A DNA stretch of 46,589 nt from Chara braunii (GCA_003427395.1 BFEA01000465.1:526951-573539); one strand, 5' to 3'. Counted from the first letter of the stretch, positions 19,704 to 30,845 are shown. The notes: generated from the sequence alone by a model not told the origin. A program made the numbers and translations.

Positions 19704-20782
19704 ATTTGTCTTCTCTGCCTTTTCGAGCGGGGCTTCGTTCTGAAATGAGTTTGTCGGTGTAGTGGTGCCTGCGAAGGTCTGGTGACAGTCGGCCCAGTCT
19801 TGCAACTTTGCCTGAATAGACCATTATTATTTATTTATGTCCTTTTCTAGCCTGAATTTTTGGAGTTTGTTTTTCATCTCCTTTTTTCCATCTCTGGCAT
19901 GCACAAAAAACGTCACTCCACCGGTAATTGAATTGGTTGGGCTTTAAAGAATTCGCCTTTAAAAAAAAAAAACGTCAATGTACCTTTCTGGGCCTTTTGG
20001 CGAAGATATTCTGATCAGTTTACTAAAAAAAACGACAACATGAAAAACGTCAATGGCAAAAGCGGCAGATGACAGAACTGGGGACCTCTTTTCTTGTCTT
20101 TTTTTATTCTGTTTTTTTTCTTTTGAAGTGGGAATTCAGGCCAGAGACGAAACAAAACAAAGAGATGAAAAGGAAAATCTACAAATTCAGTCTAGGGAAG
20201 GACATTAGCAAATGATATAGTTAGGCACACTTCCAACTCTGGGCGGACTGTCACGGTGTCACCAGTGTCCCCCCCCCCCCCCTCCTCTCTAGAAGCCCAG
20301 GGTGTCGTAGAGGCCAAGTACAACAGCCGAGGTGATTGCTAGCAGTGGCTGGCAATGGTTGGTTCTGACAGGATAGGCCACCTACCCTACCCATCCCCAC
20401 TTTATATTACCAGCCAACCCCCTGTCCCTACCATCCGACCTCAGTGTGACCAGCACTGAGGACCATCACCTTACCAGTATCGAAGGGCAACTTGGAACAG
20501 ACAGCAATGACGAGCACCAGCCAACGCCTCAGCCCTTGCGGAAGCGGAAAGTGACAATGCAATCTTCTACAGGCCCAATTTAGAGCGTCTACCCAGCAGG
20601 AGTGCCCAAACATGGCAAGCCGGTGACTACGGACACATCCTACCCCTAAATTACCCAAGGCTAGGCGGAAGACTAGGTTGAGCGATTTATATCCCTCCCC
20701 TTCCCTAGAGCTCGCCATGTGTGAGTAGACCCCCACCCACCCCAGTCTCGTAGTTGTGTGTATGTGTGTATGCCTAGAGGCT
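19704..20782. other. no gene seen
   Basis: Several AAAAAACGTCA words occur at 19905-20055 and a C run at 20267-20282. No gene or named repeat is visible. Confidence 0.4.
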
Positions 20783-21381
20783 GTGTATGTTTGTATGCAC
20801 CCATAGGGCCATGCGTTTTTCTCTTTTTTTTTCTTGTATAAAGTAGTCTAATCTTCGTTTGCATATATTATATCTCATCCTCTTGCTACTCCTATGTATA
20901 GTACGGGGGAACACCAACCAAACCTGGAGGTCTCCCTAGCCCATGGGGTAGGTTTGCACCACAGGAGTGGTGCGAGAGCAATGCTTGTATCAGGTCCTCG
21001 TCACGATGATGCAGGGTGATCAGGCCTATTGCCGAGGGGGCTTTGGACAGTCACTTGCATTTCCCCCTACCCCCCTCCAACCCAACATTAGCCGTGTCTA
21101 ATGGCAAATATTATTGCTTTACAGCAGCCAACAATATTTGGTCAAGGTCCTGCCAATGCTGGCCTGGAGAGCCTACGGGTTATCTCTAGCTGGTAGAACA
21201 CCAAGCCTGCCCAGGCACGCACGTGAGGCCAATTGGGATTGAACCCACGACGTCCTGGATGCAACTTCTTTGCCTTACCAACTGAGCTAAGCCTGCCCGA
21301 AAGCTGTGTGTGTGTGTGTGTGTTTATATGTGTGAGCCTACTACGTATGTTTGTATGCGCCCATAGGGCCATGTGTTTTGT
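20783..21381 (-). mobile_element. tRNA-derived SINE-like element flanked by a direct repeat
   Basis: On the minus strand, 21290 to 21276 reads TTAGCTCAGTTGGTA (Pol III A box) and 21246 to 21233 reads GGGTTCAATCCCAA (B box), 30 bp apart. The acceptor stem does not pair, so this is a SINE head rather than a tRNA. The body runs leftward to an A-rich tail near 20818-20840 (minus-strand sense). A 35-bp segment, TATGTTTGTATGC followed by CCCATAGGGCCATG, is repeated outside at 20783-20817 and 21344-21378, each preceded by a TG microsatellite. Confidence 0.5.
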
Positions 21382-21531
21382 ATCTGCTCGAATGCTGTGT
21401 GTGCTGTGTAACCGTTTAGCGAGATGTATGTGCCCGAAGGCCAGATATGTGCAGTGCTATGCGGAGGGAACTGTGTTCGTTTGAAGAGATGACAGGCCAA
21501 GCTGGACGGGAATGCTCCCCAAAGTCCCAAA

Positions 21532-21585
21532 CCAGACTTGAACCCGTGATCTATTATGTGACCTGAAAACTCTACCATCTGCTGA
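21532..21585 (-). mobile_element. second tRNA-like Pol III promoter relic
   Basis: On the minus strand, 21585 to 21570 reads TCAGCAGATGGTAGAG (A-box/D-arm-like) and 21546 to 21532 reads CGGGTTCAAGTCTGG (B-box/T-arm-like). Anticodon and acceptor stems are not formed, so a SINE or tRNA pseudogene is likelier than a functional tRNA. Confidence 0.4.
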
Positions 21586-21800
21586 TTTTGCGATTGACGT
21601 TTTTTTGTCCGTTTTAATCAGAGATGTACTCTGGCATTCTGGGGCATTCTGTATCGTGCATTTTAATCGCAGATGCTCTCTGGCGTTAATCTGTCTGACT
21701 AAAAGAGCGCCAGCACTGCTCCAGCTCACTTGAGTCTGTGAAGTTTGACTCGAGCATGGCAGATGTAATGAAGGGCGATTTTGCAGCCTGCAGGTGGATG

Positions 21801-21960
21801 GGGCCTCGGCGCCACACTTATCAGATGTGCAAAACGACAATGCATCTCTTCCTCCGTCATGGACAGATGCAGCTGGGCACGACAATGCGTCTCTCCCTCC
21901 GTCATGGACAGATGCAGCCGGCCATATTTTTGTCATTTTCACATTTCGTGAGTGCACTGG
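21801..21960. mobile_element. GGGCCTCGC-family foldback element, copy 3 (internally duplicated)
   Basis: The left end GGGCCTCGGCGCCACACTTA is present but the right end is reduced to GTGAGTGCACTGG. A 34-39-bp interior piece containing CTCCGTCATGGACAGATGCAG occurs twice. Immediately right (21985-22000) a plus-strand TGTTCGAATCCC resembles a tRNA T-arm. Confidence 0.6.
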
Positions 21961-22070
21961 TTTTAAATTTTCCAACTCCACGTGTTAGCAGGTCAGTGTT
22001 CGAATCCCGACCGAATCATATCGGATGTGATGTGTTTAGAAACTAATCGCGTTTGGAAACGGAAACGCTA

Positions 22071-22196
22071 AGGGCCTCGCCACACCACTGTCGAAACGAA
22101 AAAAAGTACGAGTGCATCTTTCCGCAGAGAATGGCAAGATGCATCCGTTGCACGTGACCAACTTCTGCGGAAAATGCATTGGTGTGGCGAGGCCCT
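22071..22196. mobile_element. GGGCCTCGC-family foldback element, copy 4 (best preserved ends)
   Basis: AGGGCCTCGCCACACCA and TGGTGTGGCGAGGCCCT are perfect 17-bp terminal inverted repeats. If the ends are taken as GGGCC/GGCCC the element is flanked by TAA on both sides, a 3-bp duplication typical of PIF/Harbinger-type MITEs. Confidence 0.8.
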
Positions 22197-22536
22197 AAAT
22201 TGGACTCTACTCTGATGGCTTTGGTACTGGCTGACTTTGCCAAGGGGCTCGTCGGCGCTGTGACTTTATTGAGCGGAAGGCGGGTGCCAGTGCCAGGCGA
22301 TATGGATCCAGTTTGCATGCTCGGAAACCACGAATCTGGCTTGATAGAACAGTCAAATTCATGATTTCCAAGCGTAAGCGGAGCGGGGGCTGTTTTTTTT
22401 TTTTTTTTTTTTTTTTTTAAGCTGTTTCTTTTGACTTCCGAGCTTCAAGGTTGAGGTCCGGAAGGAAAAACAGTCCTTGCGTTTCACGAAACGAGTTTTA
22501 GGTACCTTGTCGTGCGTGCGTGCTCATCGCACAGCT

Positions 22537-22790
22537 TCTCTGTCTCTGCTGTATGTTGGGCTTCTTTTTTTTGGGGGGGGGTGTATTCTCTCTCTGCTGT
22601 ATGCTTGTATTTTTTTTTTTTTTGGGGGGGGGGGGGGGGGGTTTTTTTTTGTTTCTGCTGTATGTTTGTTTTTTTGGGGGGTGGTGGTGGTGTATTCTCT
22701 GTCTCTGCTGTATGCTTGGTTTTTTGGTTTTTTTTTTTGGGGGGGGGCGTGGTGGTGTATTCTCTGTCTATGCTGTAGGGGGGGGGGTAA
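22537..22790 (+). repeat. T-run/G-run minisatellite
   Basis: Units consist of CTCTGTCTCTGCTGTATGCTTG followed by a long T run and a long G run, then TGGTGGTGTATTCTC, repeated about five times. G runs reach 18 and could form G-quadruplexes. The overlapping open frames are low-complexity and are not called. Confidence 0.8.
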
Positions 22791-23394
22791 CGTCAGTAGA
22801 GTCACAAAAACGAGTTGTAGCTATATGGGGCAAAATGCAGTTTGCGATTGCACTACGGGCACCCTATCTGACCAGAAAGCTGGGTTGTATGCATTGCCGG
22901 AACTGCAAATTGAAACTGTATCTTGGCCAGTAATGCAATTTTAACTCTTTTTTGTGACTCCCGTTTGTGACTCCCGCAGTTTCCCCCCTTTTTTTTTAAA
23001 AAAAAAGAGAATATTGTCTGCTGTATGCCGTTGGCCTTCGACGGTGTCGAGTCTGCGCATCACATCCCTTGTTAAAAGCGCCTTTTTTTATTTTCTCTTT
23101 GCTTCGGCGTGACCAAGGGTCTGTCTTTGTATGGTCGAACAGTTCGAGGTTGCGAAAAAAAGAAGAAGAATATAAAGACTAGGTAAAAAAAAAAGAAGAG
23201 ATAAAAAGGAGTAGAAAGAGTTGAACTCTTTTCACCGTTGCTTTTCAGGACGCTGGGATGAGGCTCCACTTGCTCAGATTTTCACTGTTCTGATCGGCGT
23301 CGATTGTCAAGAATAATGGCCCGCGCTCTAGTGTACACTTTTGTATCCAGTGCTCATGATTATCCCAATGACATTCAGAACGCAAGAGTTTTCC

Positions 23395-23683
23395 GAATGC
23401 ACTTGGTCGAAAAAGCATTCAGATGCAGGTAGAATTACGAGTTTCCATGTGTATCTGGAGCGAATTATCATCTCGATAGCATTCGGAATGCTGGACGCTT
23501 TCAGAATGCACCACCTGCGTGGTAGGGTCTATACCGAATGCACCTGGTCGAGAAAGTGTTCAAATGCGGGTAGAATTCTGAGTTTCTATTTGTATCTGGA
23601 GGACATTATCTTCTCGATAGCGTTCGGAATGCTGGACTTCCGAATGCACCTGGTCGCGAAAGCGTCCAAATGCATGTAGAACG
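23395..23683 (+). repeat. ~106-141-bp tandem repeat, 2.3 copies
   Basis: GAATGCAC(T/C)TGGTCGA, AAATGC(A/G)GGTAGAATT, GAGTTTC, TGTATCTGGAG and CTCGATAGC(A/G)TTCGGAATGC recur with starts at 23395, 23536 and 23642. The second copy lacks about 35 bp. Confidence 0.8.
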
Positions 23684-23989
23684 TTCAGTAGTGGAGGGGG
23701 CAGGTCCAATGGCCAGAAAGGAAGAAAAATTGGGCGAGTGGGACTTTGTCGCCTGTGCAGTGAATGGCAGATGTCAGAGTAACGTTCGTTCGTCTTTGCC
23801 AAATCAGCACAGAATGACATCTGTGGGGCCTGTCACCTTTTTATTATTTTTCCTATTTCGGAAATGGGGCCTGTTCCTGTGCTGCAGTGTACGTAATTAT
23901 TCCTATATTGTGCCCACACAGTGATCCTGTGCTCTTTTTTTTTTTTTTTTTTTTTTTTTCCCCTGAACCCGTTCCCTTTCGCTGTGGCT

Positions 23990-24187
23990 TAGTACCTCGC
24001 CGCACCACTCACCAAATGGGCAAAATGAGAATGAATCTCCTGCTAGGACATGACCAGATGCGCAAAATGAGAATGAATCTCCTGCTAGGACATGGAAAGA
24101 TGCGCCGCGGTGATTTGTGTTTTGTCTTTTGTTCCATTGGTTTGTCTTTTGTGCCATTGGCGAGTTGTGTGGTCACTGTGGTGAGGC
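23990..24187. mobile_element. GGGCCTCGC-family foldback element, copy 5 (internally duplicated)
   Basis: The left end ACCTCGCCGCACCACTCACC is mirrored by GGTCACTGTGGTGAGGCC. A 38-bp piece containing GCAAAATGAGAATGAATCTC and CTGCTAGGACATG is present twice, as is TTTTGTCTTTTGT further right. Confidence 0.65.
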
Positions 24188-24692
24188 CTTTAATATGCGA
24201 AGTGTGCAGTTCTTCGAGTTATTCAAATGCACCTGTGCACTTTGGCTGGGGCTTAATGACAGACACATATTTTTTTTATTCGTAACTGTTTGTAGGTAGT
24301 CAGATCGCATACAGTTCACAAAAGGAAATCACCCAAGGCAGCTGTGCTGCTGGTACACAGTTGGTTCTTGTTTTTGTGGCTGTCATTCGAACTGCCGTGT
24401 CAGTTCCAAGCAGGTCACTGCTCCTGCCGTGTTGGGATGAGCGTGTTTTCTGCCAGGTGGGGCCGAGCGACTTGTGTGGCTCTCCTTTTTCTTCTCTTTT
24501 TTAATTTTATTTTCCCTTCCTTCATTTTTCTCTCTTTCTGTTCTCTTTCTTTTCTCTTTCTTTCTATATACCTTTTTCCTTTGGACGAATGCGCCGCTTT
24601 TTCTTTTCTTTCTTTTCTTTCTTTTCTTTTCTTTTTGTATTTATTATTATTATTAATTTTTTTTTTACACCTGACTATTTCTTGTTGCGTTG

Positions 24693-24694
<2 letters not shown>
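24188..24694. other. T/CT-rich stretch, no gene seen
   Basis: Long CTTTTCTTTT tracts from about 24480 to 24660 explain the open frames. A LINE insertion begins just to the right. Confidence 0.45.
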
Positions 24695-24727
<33 letters not shown>

Positions 24728-24861
24728 CAATAAGAGGAATTCAGAAGAGGCCGGGGACCTCACAGTTCTATTCGGGTTGACAGTCTAGTGACTATCCCTG
24801 CTCGATCCTTTAACACAAGGGTTAGCTTTCTCCCTGTCGCTAATTCTAAAAGGACTTGCTT

Positions 24862-27800
24862 TCAAAAAACCGACTGTTCATCCCACAGCAGTCTGGAAAA
24901 ATAGACTTGGCCTGAAGCCAATGATCCTGCCCATCTAAAGGGCTGTTCCCACAATCTGAGACTCTTTTCCTTCCTTAGTTCTGCTAATAGTAGCAGGCGA
25001 ACCGAATATCGAAATTGGTTCCTGATACCAGTCTGAGAGGTAGGTTGAGAGCAAAACCTTCTATCCCTACGTGCTAGCCAAAGGATCCAGAAAGCTATTG
25101 CCCGGAATTTGTAGGCCACAACCTTACCTTTCGTTGCTGTAGTAACTCCAGAGATCACAAATTCTTGAGTCCATAGGTTAGAATCCCCGTAAGCTCTAAA
25201 CCATGTGTCTTGTAGCCATTCCCAGAAACCTCTGGCCACCACACATTCCCACCATAGGTGTGCAGAGGATTCCACCCNTGGGTAGGGGCAATGGTCACAG
25301 AAGATACTTACCATCATGCCTTTTTCTGAACACCATTCTGCAGTGGGCACACATGAGTGCATATGCATCCACTGCAACCCTCCCATCTTGATCTCTGTGA
25401 TACCTGCGATCATCTGGCAATAGAACCGTAACCATTTATCCACAAATGTTAAAAAAGGCATAGGATAAAACGTTTATTCCACGACAGGCATGATTGTGCT
25501 TTCAGAGAGGGAGCTTTCGAGTGTAGCTTGTATCCCAATTTTGGTCTGTAGTCGCTGATTGAAAATTTGGTGGGTGTTGACACCCCGGAATCCAACACCC
25601 ATCCCACCTCGGATGAGTCTGGTCTGCTGTCCTCCAGTTGTGTTGCCTGATCGAGAACTTGGGCCACTGTAGTCCCTTTTTGAGTGAGGAAAAAGCTTAC
25701 TCTGATAGGGTTGCCCATACTACAGCTGGGTATGAGGGCTATGTTCTTCTTAACAAAATTTGGTGGCAGCTCCTTCAACCAGATCTCCGCTTCCAGACCA
25801 ATTCCGTCCTTTGAGTCTGTGATGTGCAGTATCCGTTCTGCTGATTGGGGGTCCGACCACCATGTGTCCTCTAGCCAGTCCTCGCTTTCAGTTCTCAGAA
25901 GTTCAACCCATGCTTGGGGAATAGCCAAGATCAACGCCTTCAGATGTGTAGGAATCCCTCGAAGGCCTCTGAGTTTATGCTTAAGGGCCTCTGCAGTCTT
26001 CCACTCTCTCCGGATCCGATCCCAAACGTGTTTCACTTTCCATATGCCCTTCTGGAGCCATTTGCGTCCGAAGTTACCTTTCCGTGAGGAGACGCTCAAA
26101 ACTGCCCCTAGCTCCCCTCGGATTGCAGGATATTCTCAAAAAGGGGCATTGAGAGAACCCTTTCAGCTGACGCACATTCCTTGATCGTGGTCGGATGCAT
26201 TCTGGACCATGCTTTGAGTATTGGGCCCCAGGTAGGAGAGTTAGTATTCTTGTCAAGTGAAGGGAGAAACAGGCAATCCCATAATGCTGAGTTGTCGGAT
26301 AACGACCATTTGGTAGTAAGGATGGAGATGGCTATTTGAACCCAAGGAGTGTCAAATGGATGCGTCAATAGTTTAGTGACCCATTTTCTTAGTAGTGCTC
26401 TGTTCTGGATCTCGGGGTCAATGATCCCAACTCCCTCATCATTCTTCTTCTCAATAATTTTCCACCATGCTATTTTGGATATGCATGAGGACACTCCTGA
26501 GTCCCCTTTCCAGATGAATTTGGAGATGAGTTGATGAATCAATTGAGCTGAAGATTGAGATAACTCTCTAAACAAAAGGATGTACCAGATTGTAGATAAT
26601 ATCGAAACATTAGCCACCATTGCTCGACCAAACAACGATAAAAAGTTTGTCTTGGACCAATGTGCACATGCATTTATGATTCTTTCCTCTATAATGACAT
26701 TCTGTGATTTGGAGCATTCTGAGAAAGATATTAGGATACCTAAGTATCTTTCCGAGTCTGTGTTTGGGAGAACTTGATACCCCAGTCGATTGCCAATGGA
26801 CTACCGTCTGGGGTCATAGCGATAGATTTGTGCCAACTGACCTTCATCTCGGATGCTGCCTCATATATCGTAAGGCATTGTCTTAATGCTTGGAGGGATT
26901 CCACAGAGTTCTCTGAAACTGCTAAAAAATCATCTGCAAGCGCAGACACTTTAAGCTCGAAGGATCTAGATACTCGAAGACCTTTGTATGATCGGTGTGA
27001 TTTGACCATATTCAACAAGACTTCCAATTGGATCACAAAAAGGGAGAGGGCTAAGGGGCATCCCTGCCTCAATGATCTTGATACTGTGAAAGGGTTTGAG
27101 ATAAACCCATTGACCAGAACTCTGCCTTGGGAGCCACTATACAGAGATCTGAACCAAGTTATAAAGTTTGGCCCAAAGCCTATCCGATTCATGGTTTCTT
27201 GGACAAAGTCCCAGTTAACCCTGTAGTGCGGGGTCCTAGTTTGTGTCCGTTTAATACCTCGTTGAATACCCTGACCATGTCTGGTCCTAGTAGATTGCAG
27301 AACATGTCATAAAATTCTACTGGGAGACCATCCGGACCAGGGCATTTCCCTTTGGCCATACTTTTCATTGCTGCAGTTAACTCCTCAAGGGTAATGGGTT
27401 GTTCCAACTGTTCTTGTTCTATGTCAGAAATAAGTCTGTGGGTAGATTGCCATAGGAAATCCACCCACTCTTGATCAATGATAGGAGCACCAGGGGTTTT
27501 CTCAGACGTGAGAAGCTTCTCGTAGAATGAGTGAACGTATTGCAAAATTTGAGGGGATGTTTTAGCAATCGGTGCGTTGGGGTTGAAAGGGGGGAACATT
27601 TCAGTTATAGATGATGAGGCCAAACCCCCTTTGCTGGATTTGGAGGTTCCCTTATTCATCCGATCTGCTTCAATGATTTTGTTCATTTGCCTATATTTTG
27701 CCCAAGCCTCATGTTCGACAATTTGTGCGTCTTGCCACTCCTGTAGCCATCGGGCGCGACGCCAAAGCCACCAACTATCTGAGAATTCAGCAAAGCCCAG

Positions 27801-28795
27801 TTTTCCTTCTGCTACCTTAACTTTCCTTTGAAGTGTGATTTCATGCATTTTGCGGTTTACGGCTTTAATGCGTGAGAAAAGATTCAAGTGGCCTGAGATA
27901 AGATGGAGTCCCTTGTCCAACCAATCTCTTGGTTCAGGGTACATGTCTGTGAAGGAGCGTCATTCTTCCCATTGTTCTTGTACCCATTCCACCATTCCTT
28001 TATCCTCAAATATATGCATGCTCAGCCTGAAGCAACCTCTTCCCCTTTCAATCAATGAGCCCGTGTTAAGAGATATAAACACCGGTTTATGATCTCAGAG
28101 AGGATCTGGGATGATTTCGGCTTCCATGACCAAGGACATAGCAGTCTCGTTTACAAAGATTATGTCTAATCTTCTTCTTGTGCTTACTCCTGAATCAGAT
28201 GTGTTCGAAGACACCCACGTAAAATCAAAAGTATCTGGATGAAATGCTCTATAGGGGTCAAATAGATTGTGATCTGCAACCAATTCACACAAGGCGTGAG
28301 ATTCAGCCGGGTGTGAGAGGGGCGTAGAGGAGTCAATGGCAGCGCTTGGGACTGTGTTCCAATCGCCGCCAATGACTACGTGATCTGCATGGGGGATAAC
28401 GTCTGAAATGGAATGAATAAATGAGATCTTTGATGGGTGATCCGCTGGGGCATAAACTGATAATAACCCCCAGGTGACACCATTGAGGGAAATACACAGT
28501 TTTGCCCATTTACCTGCCGGATTTGAGTCAGCGCTCGGATAGGGCATTGCAGTTTTTTGTGGATCAGGATTCCACAACCTCCCTTAATCCCTTCTGCTGG
28601 TGCCCAGATCTGCGGACCAGTCCACCAGCCTTGGATCTCATTTATCCTGTCCGCGTTTAATTTGGATTCCTGGATCATGATTATGTTAACTTTGTTTTCG
28701 TGAATCCAAGACTTAAGCTGATCTCTCCTATGTTTGCCATTACCGTCTACTAGGCCGCGGACATTCCAAGACGCTATCTTGACTCTACTTTCCAT
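24862..28795 (-). pseudogene. LINE ORF2, endonuclease/reverse transcriptase, multiply broken
   Basis: The endonuclease starts at 28795 (KIASWNVRGL, then IMIQESKL), shifts frame near 28500, and continues with SVYAPADH, GGDWN and RRLDIIF. A TGA replaces the residue before the catalytic DHKPV near 28096. The reverse transcriptase has KGKCPGPDGLP (about 27340), RQGCPLALSLF and ALADDFL (Leu for the usual Tyr of YADD). The stretch between LNEVLNGHKLG and VNWDFVQETMNRIGFGP is missing, removing the RPISLL region. A further frameshift lies near 26750. The C-terminal part includes FGRAMVANV, WWKIIEKKNDEGVG and a zf-RVT motif (CDHCPY...HLWWEC) near 25270. The protein cannot be made intact. Confidence 0.8.
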
Positions 28796-30845
28796 CCTTA
28801 GGGTCTTGCAGCGCTGCAGCTTGGATCTGCATGGGATCCTGTCCGTCTGCTCCTGTGCCAGGGTGCAGCTCCCAAGGTACCTTTAGGGCATCTGACACAA
28901 ACTTGGACTGAAGTTTCATGTCCTTGGGGAGCATATCATTCGCTGCAGTGATGACATCCCCTTTGATGCCGTCACCCAGAAGGAGGCTGAATCTTTCCTT
29001 GTTGTTGTTGGGTTTGAACCAAGACAGCGGTGCCCAATACAACCCTTTGTTTGCGAACTGGAAGTCCGTACCGTGGATCAGTGTGGCATCCAGGCAGACC
29101 GAATGAATTGTATAGACATTACCAGAGGTACCCTTCCTATCTAGGGAGACTAGAGGTAGGTGGGGCACCGTCCGTACATGGAACCTGTTCTCGAACATCT
29201 TCCTCGCCATCTCCAACATAGGAACTGGTTCAGGGAGGGTGTTTGTTGCCAACGAAGGAATCGAGAGTTCGCCTTTCTGGTCTGATTTGAGTAGCAACAA
29301 TGGTCCTTGATTGCTGGTTTTCAGAATCAGGGGCATAGCTACGTATTTGCCAGGGTTATTTGGACCCGGAGTGGCCCCGGCCTGTCCTCCCCTGGGGGTA
29401 GAACATCCGGAGTTCCCTCCCTCAGTGTCGTCCGTTTTTGGACGTTTGGGCGATGAAAGGCCTGGCTGGCGGATTCTGTTCCCGATTGGGATATTAACCT
29501 TCAGCTGGTCCTGACGCACCTTGGGAACTTTCACTGCCTCAACATCGGCTCCAGGAGCGACTGGCTTGTTAAGATCCACTTGACACGCCGCTGCGGCTGT
29601 TGTACCCGATGCTGAGGGGACCGCTGAGGAGCCCGTTCCACCGCCGACCAGAGGTGTTCCCGGGGGGGTGCCCATTCCAAAACCGGAGAATCCCTTACCT
29701 GGGTCTACCCTCCTGGGTTTTGGCAAGGGGGTTGTACCCAGACCACCCCTTGTTCCTCCCTGTTGCTGGACCCCGCCTGCAAAAGGGGGGTGGGGGTTTT
29801 GCTGTTTGTTGCCTGTGCCGATTATATTTGCAGCCCCAAATTTGGTAAGTTGACCACCCCTACGATTTTGCAGATCTGTGTTAGCCCATTGGAACTTGGA
29901 GATGGGTTGACGTGCACTGGTCTTGGACCGTGGTTTCATTCCCTTGCTGGTTCTTGAGTCAAACATCGGGTTTGTTCTTGTTGTCATGCCCTGCATTGAT
30001 GACAGGGTTTGAGGTTCACTGCCTACCCCTTCTTCTTCCACACCTGTATAGTGCGGCCAGTCAACTGAGGATGGCTCATGACCGTACCTGAAGCAATGTT
30101 TGCACCAGGGAGTGTTGGAGTCTACCAGGTCACCTGTAAGTGTTCCCTTGATTGTGACGACTCTGAGACTGCGCTGGAATCTGGGTTTTGCGCTAGGATC
30201 TAGCTCAAATTTCAGATTGCCCAGTGTTGGGTCTTCCGGATCCTTGATGGGATCGAACTCTTGGATGATCTTCCCGAATCCTAACTCGATGCCCGATCTT
30301 ATATACATTGAGGCATCGAGGGGAAAACGGAGAGCCATGACCCAGTAAGTTTTCTTCCTGTCTTCCTCCCTTTTCTGTTCCCAGTCGGCCTTTGGAAACC
30401 ATTGTCTGAAGAGGATTATGTGAAGTTTGTTGTTCTCTCTGAATTTCGTGCTTCCTTTTCTGATCATCCAATCATACACGCCAGGATCCTTTGCGACGTA
30501 CGTCAATTGAGCCCTTCCTTCAATGTGTGAGAGACCTCTTTGTGTCAGCAGGTTCTCTTCATCCATCAAAGAATTCTCAATTGAGCGGATCTGTTCTAAC
30601 TTTTTGTCATTCGTCATATTCTTTGCAGCCCCTTGAAAGAGAATTGCTACGGTCTGTTCTTTCAGGAATTTCTCCTTGGCTTCTATGATTTCCTCAGAGG
30701 GGCGGATCTCCATACATCCATTTTCCTCATCGATAGAGACGTCTATGTAACCGGACACGTCCTGAGAGGTGTGGTTAAGGTACCAACCTTTCACCATCTT
30801 AGTGAGGTGGTTTGTACCTGGAGTTGACGAGTTTCCAGGATCCAT
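28785..30845 (-). CDS. LINE ORF1, nucleic-acid-binding protein (686 aa, open)
   Basis: An uninterrupted 686-codon frame. The N-terminal third is charged, with a DUF4283-like pattern around residues 125-200 (LHIILFRQWFPKADWE, then WVMALRFPLD and ELGFGKIIQEFD). Residues 248-261 (CKHCFRYGHEPSSV) are a CCHC zinc knuckle whose final Cys is Val. The middle (about 300-460) is rich in Gly, Pro, Gln and basic residues and likely disordered. ORF1 proteins of this class bind element RNA for retrotransposition. The start is the first ATG of the frame, 45-50 bp inside the presumed 5' region. Its stop overlaps the ORF2 start by 11 nt. An open ORF1 beside a ruined ORF2 suggests recent insertion or selective chance. 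Confidence 0.8.
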   Translation of the reverse strand: MDPGNSSTPGTNHLTKMVKGWYLNHTSQDVSGYIDVSIDEENGCMEIRPSEEIIEAKEKFLKEQTVAILFQGAAKNMTNDKKLEQIRSIENSLMDEENLLTQRGLSHIEGRAQLTYVAKDPGVYDWMIRKGSTKFRENNKLHIILFRQWFPKADWEQKREEDRKKTYWVMALRFPLDASMYIRSGIELGFGKIIQEFDPIKDPEDPTLGNLKFELDPSAKPRFQRSLRVVTIKGTLTGDLVDSNTPWCKHCFRYGHEPSSVDWPHYTGVEEEGVGSEPQTLSSMQGMTTRTNPMFDSRTSKGMKPRSKTSARQPISKFQWANTDLQNRRGGQLTKFGAANIIGTGNKQQNPHPPFAGGVQQQGGTRGGLGTTPLPKPRRVDPGKGFSGFGMGTPPGTPLVGGGTGSSAVPSASGTTAAAACQVDLNKPVAPGADVEAVKVPKVRQDQLKVNIPIGNRIRQPGLSSPKRPKTDDTEGGNSGCSTPRGGQAGATPGPNNPGKYVAMPLILKTSNQGPLLLLKSDQKGELSIPSLATNTLPEPVPMLEMARKMFENRFHVRTVPHLPLVSLDRKGTSGNVYTIHSVCLDATLIHGTDFQFANKGLYWAPLSWFKPNNNKERFSLLLGDGIKGDVITAANDMLPKDMKLQSKFVSDALKVPWELHPGTGADGQDPMQIQAAALQDPKDGK

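Noticed and set aside
21226-21303. Functional tRNA gene on the minus strand
   Set aside because: A and B boxes are good but the acceptor and anticodon stems do not pair; a SINE-like head fits better.
22477-22944. Overlapping frames rich in F, G and C
   Set aside because: They are produced by T and G homopolymer runs in a minisatellite.
25203-29957. Plus-strand frames within the LINE
   Set aside because: They are antisense shadows of the minus-strand ORF1 and ORF2 of the retrotransposon.
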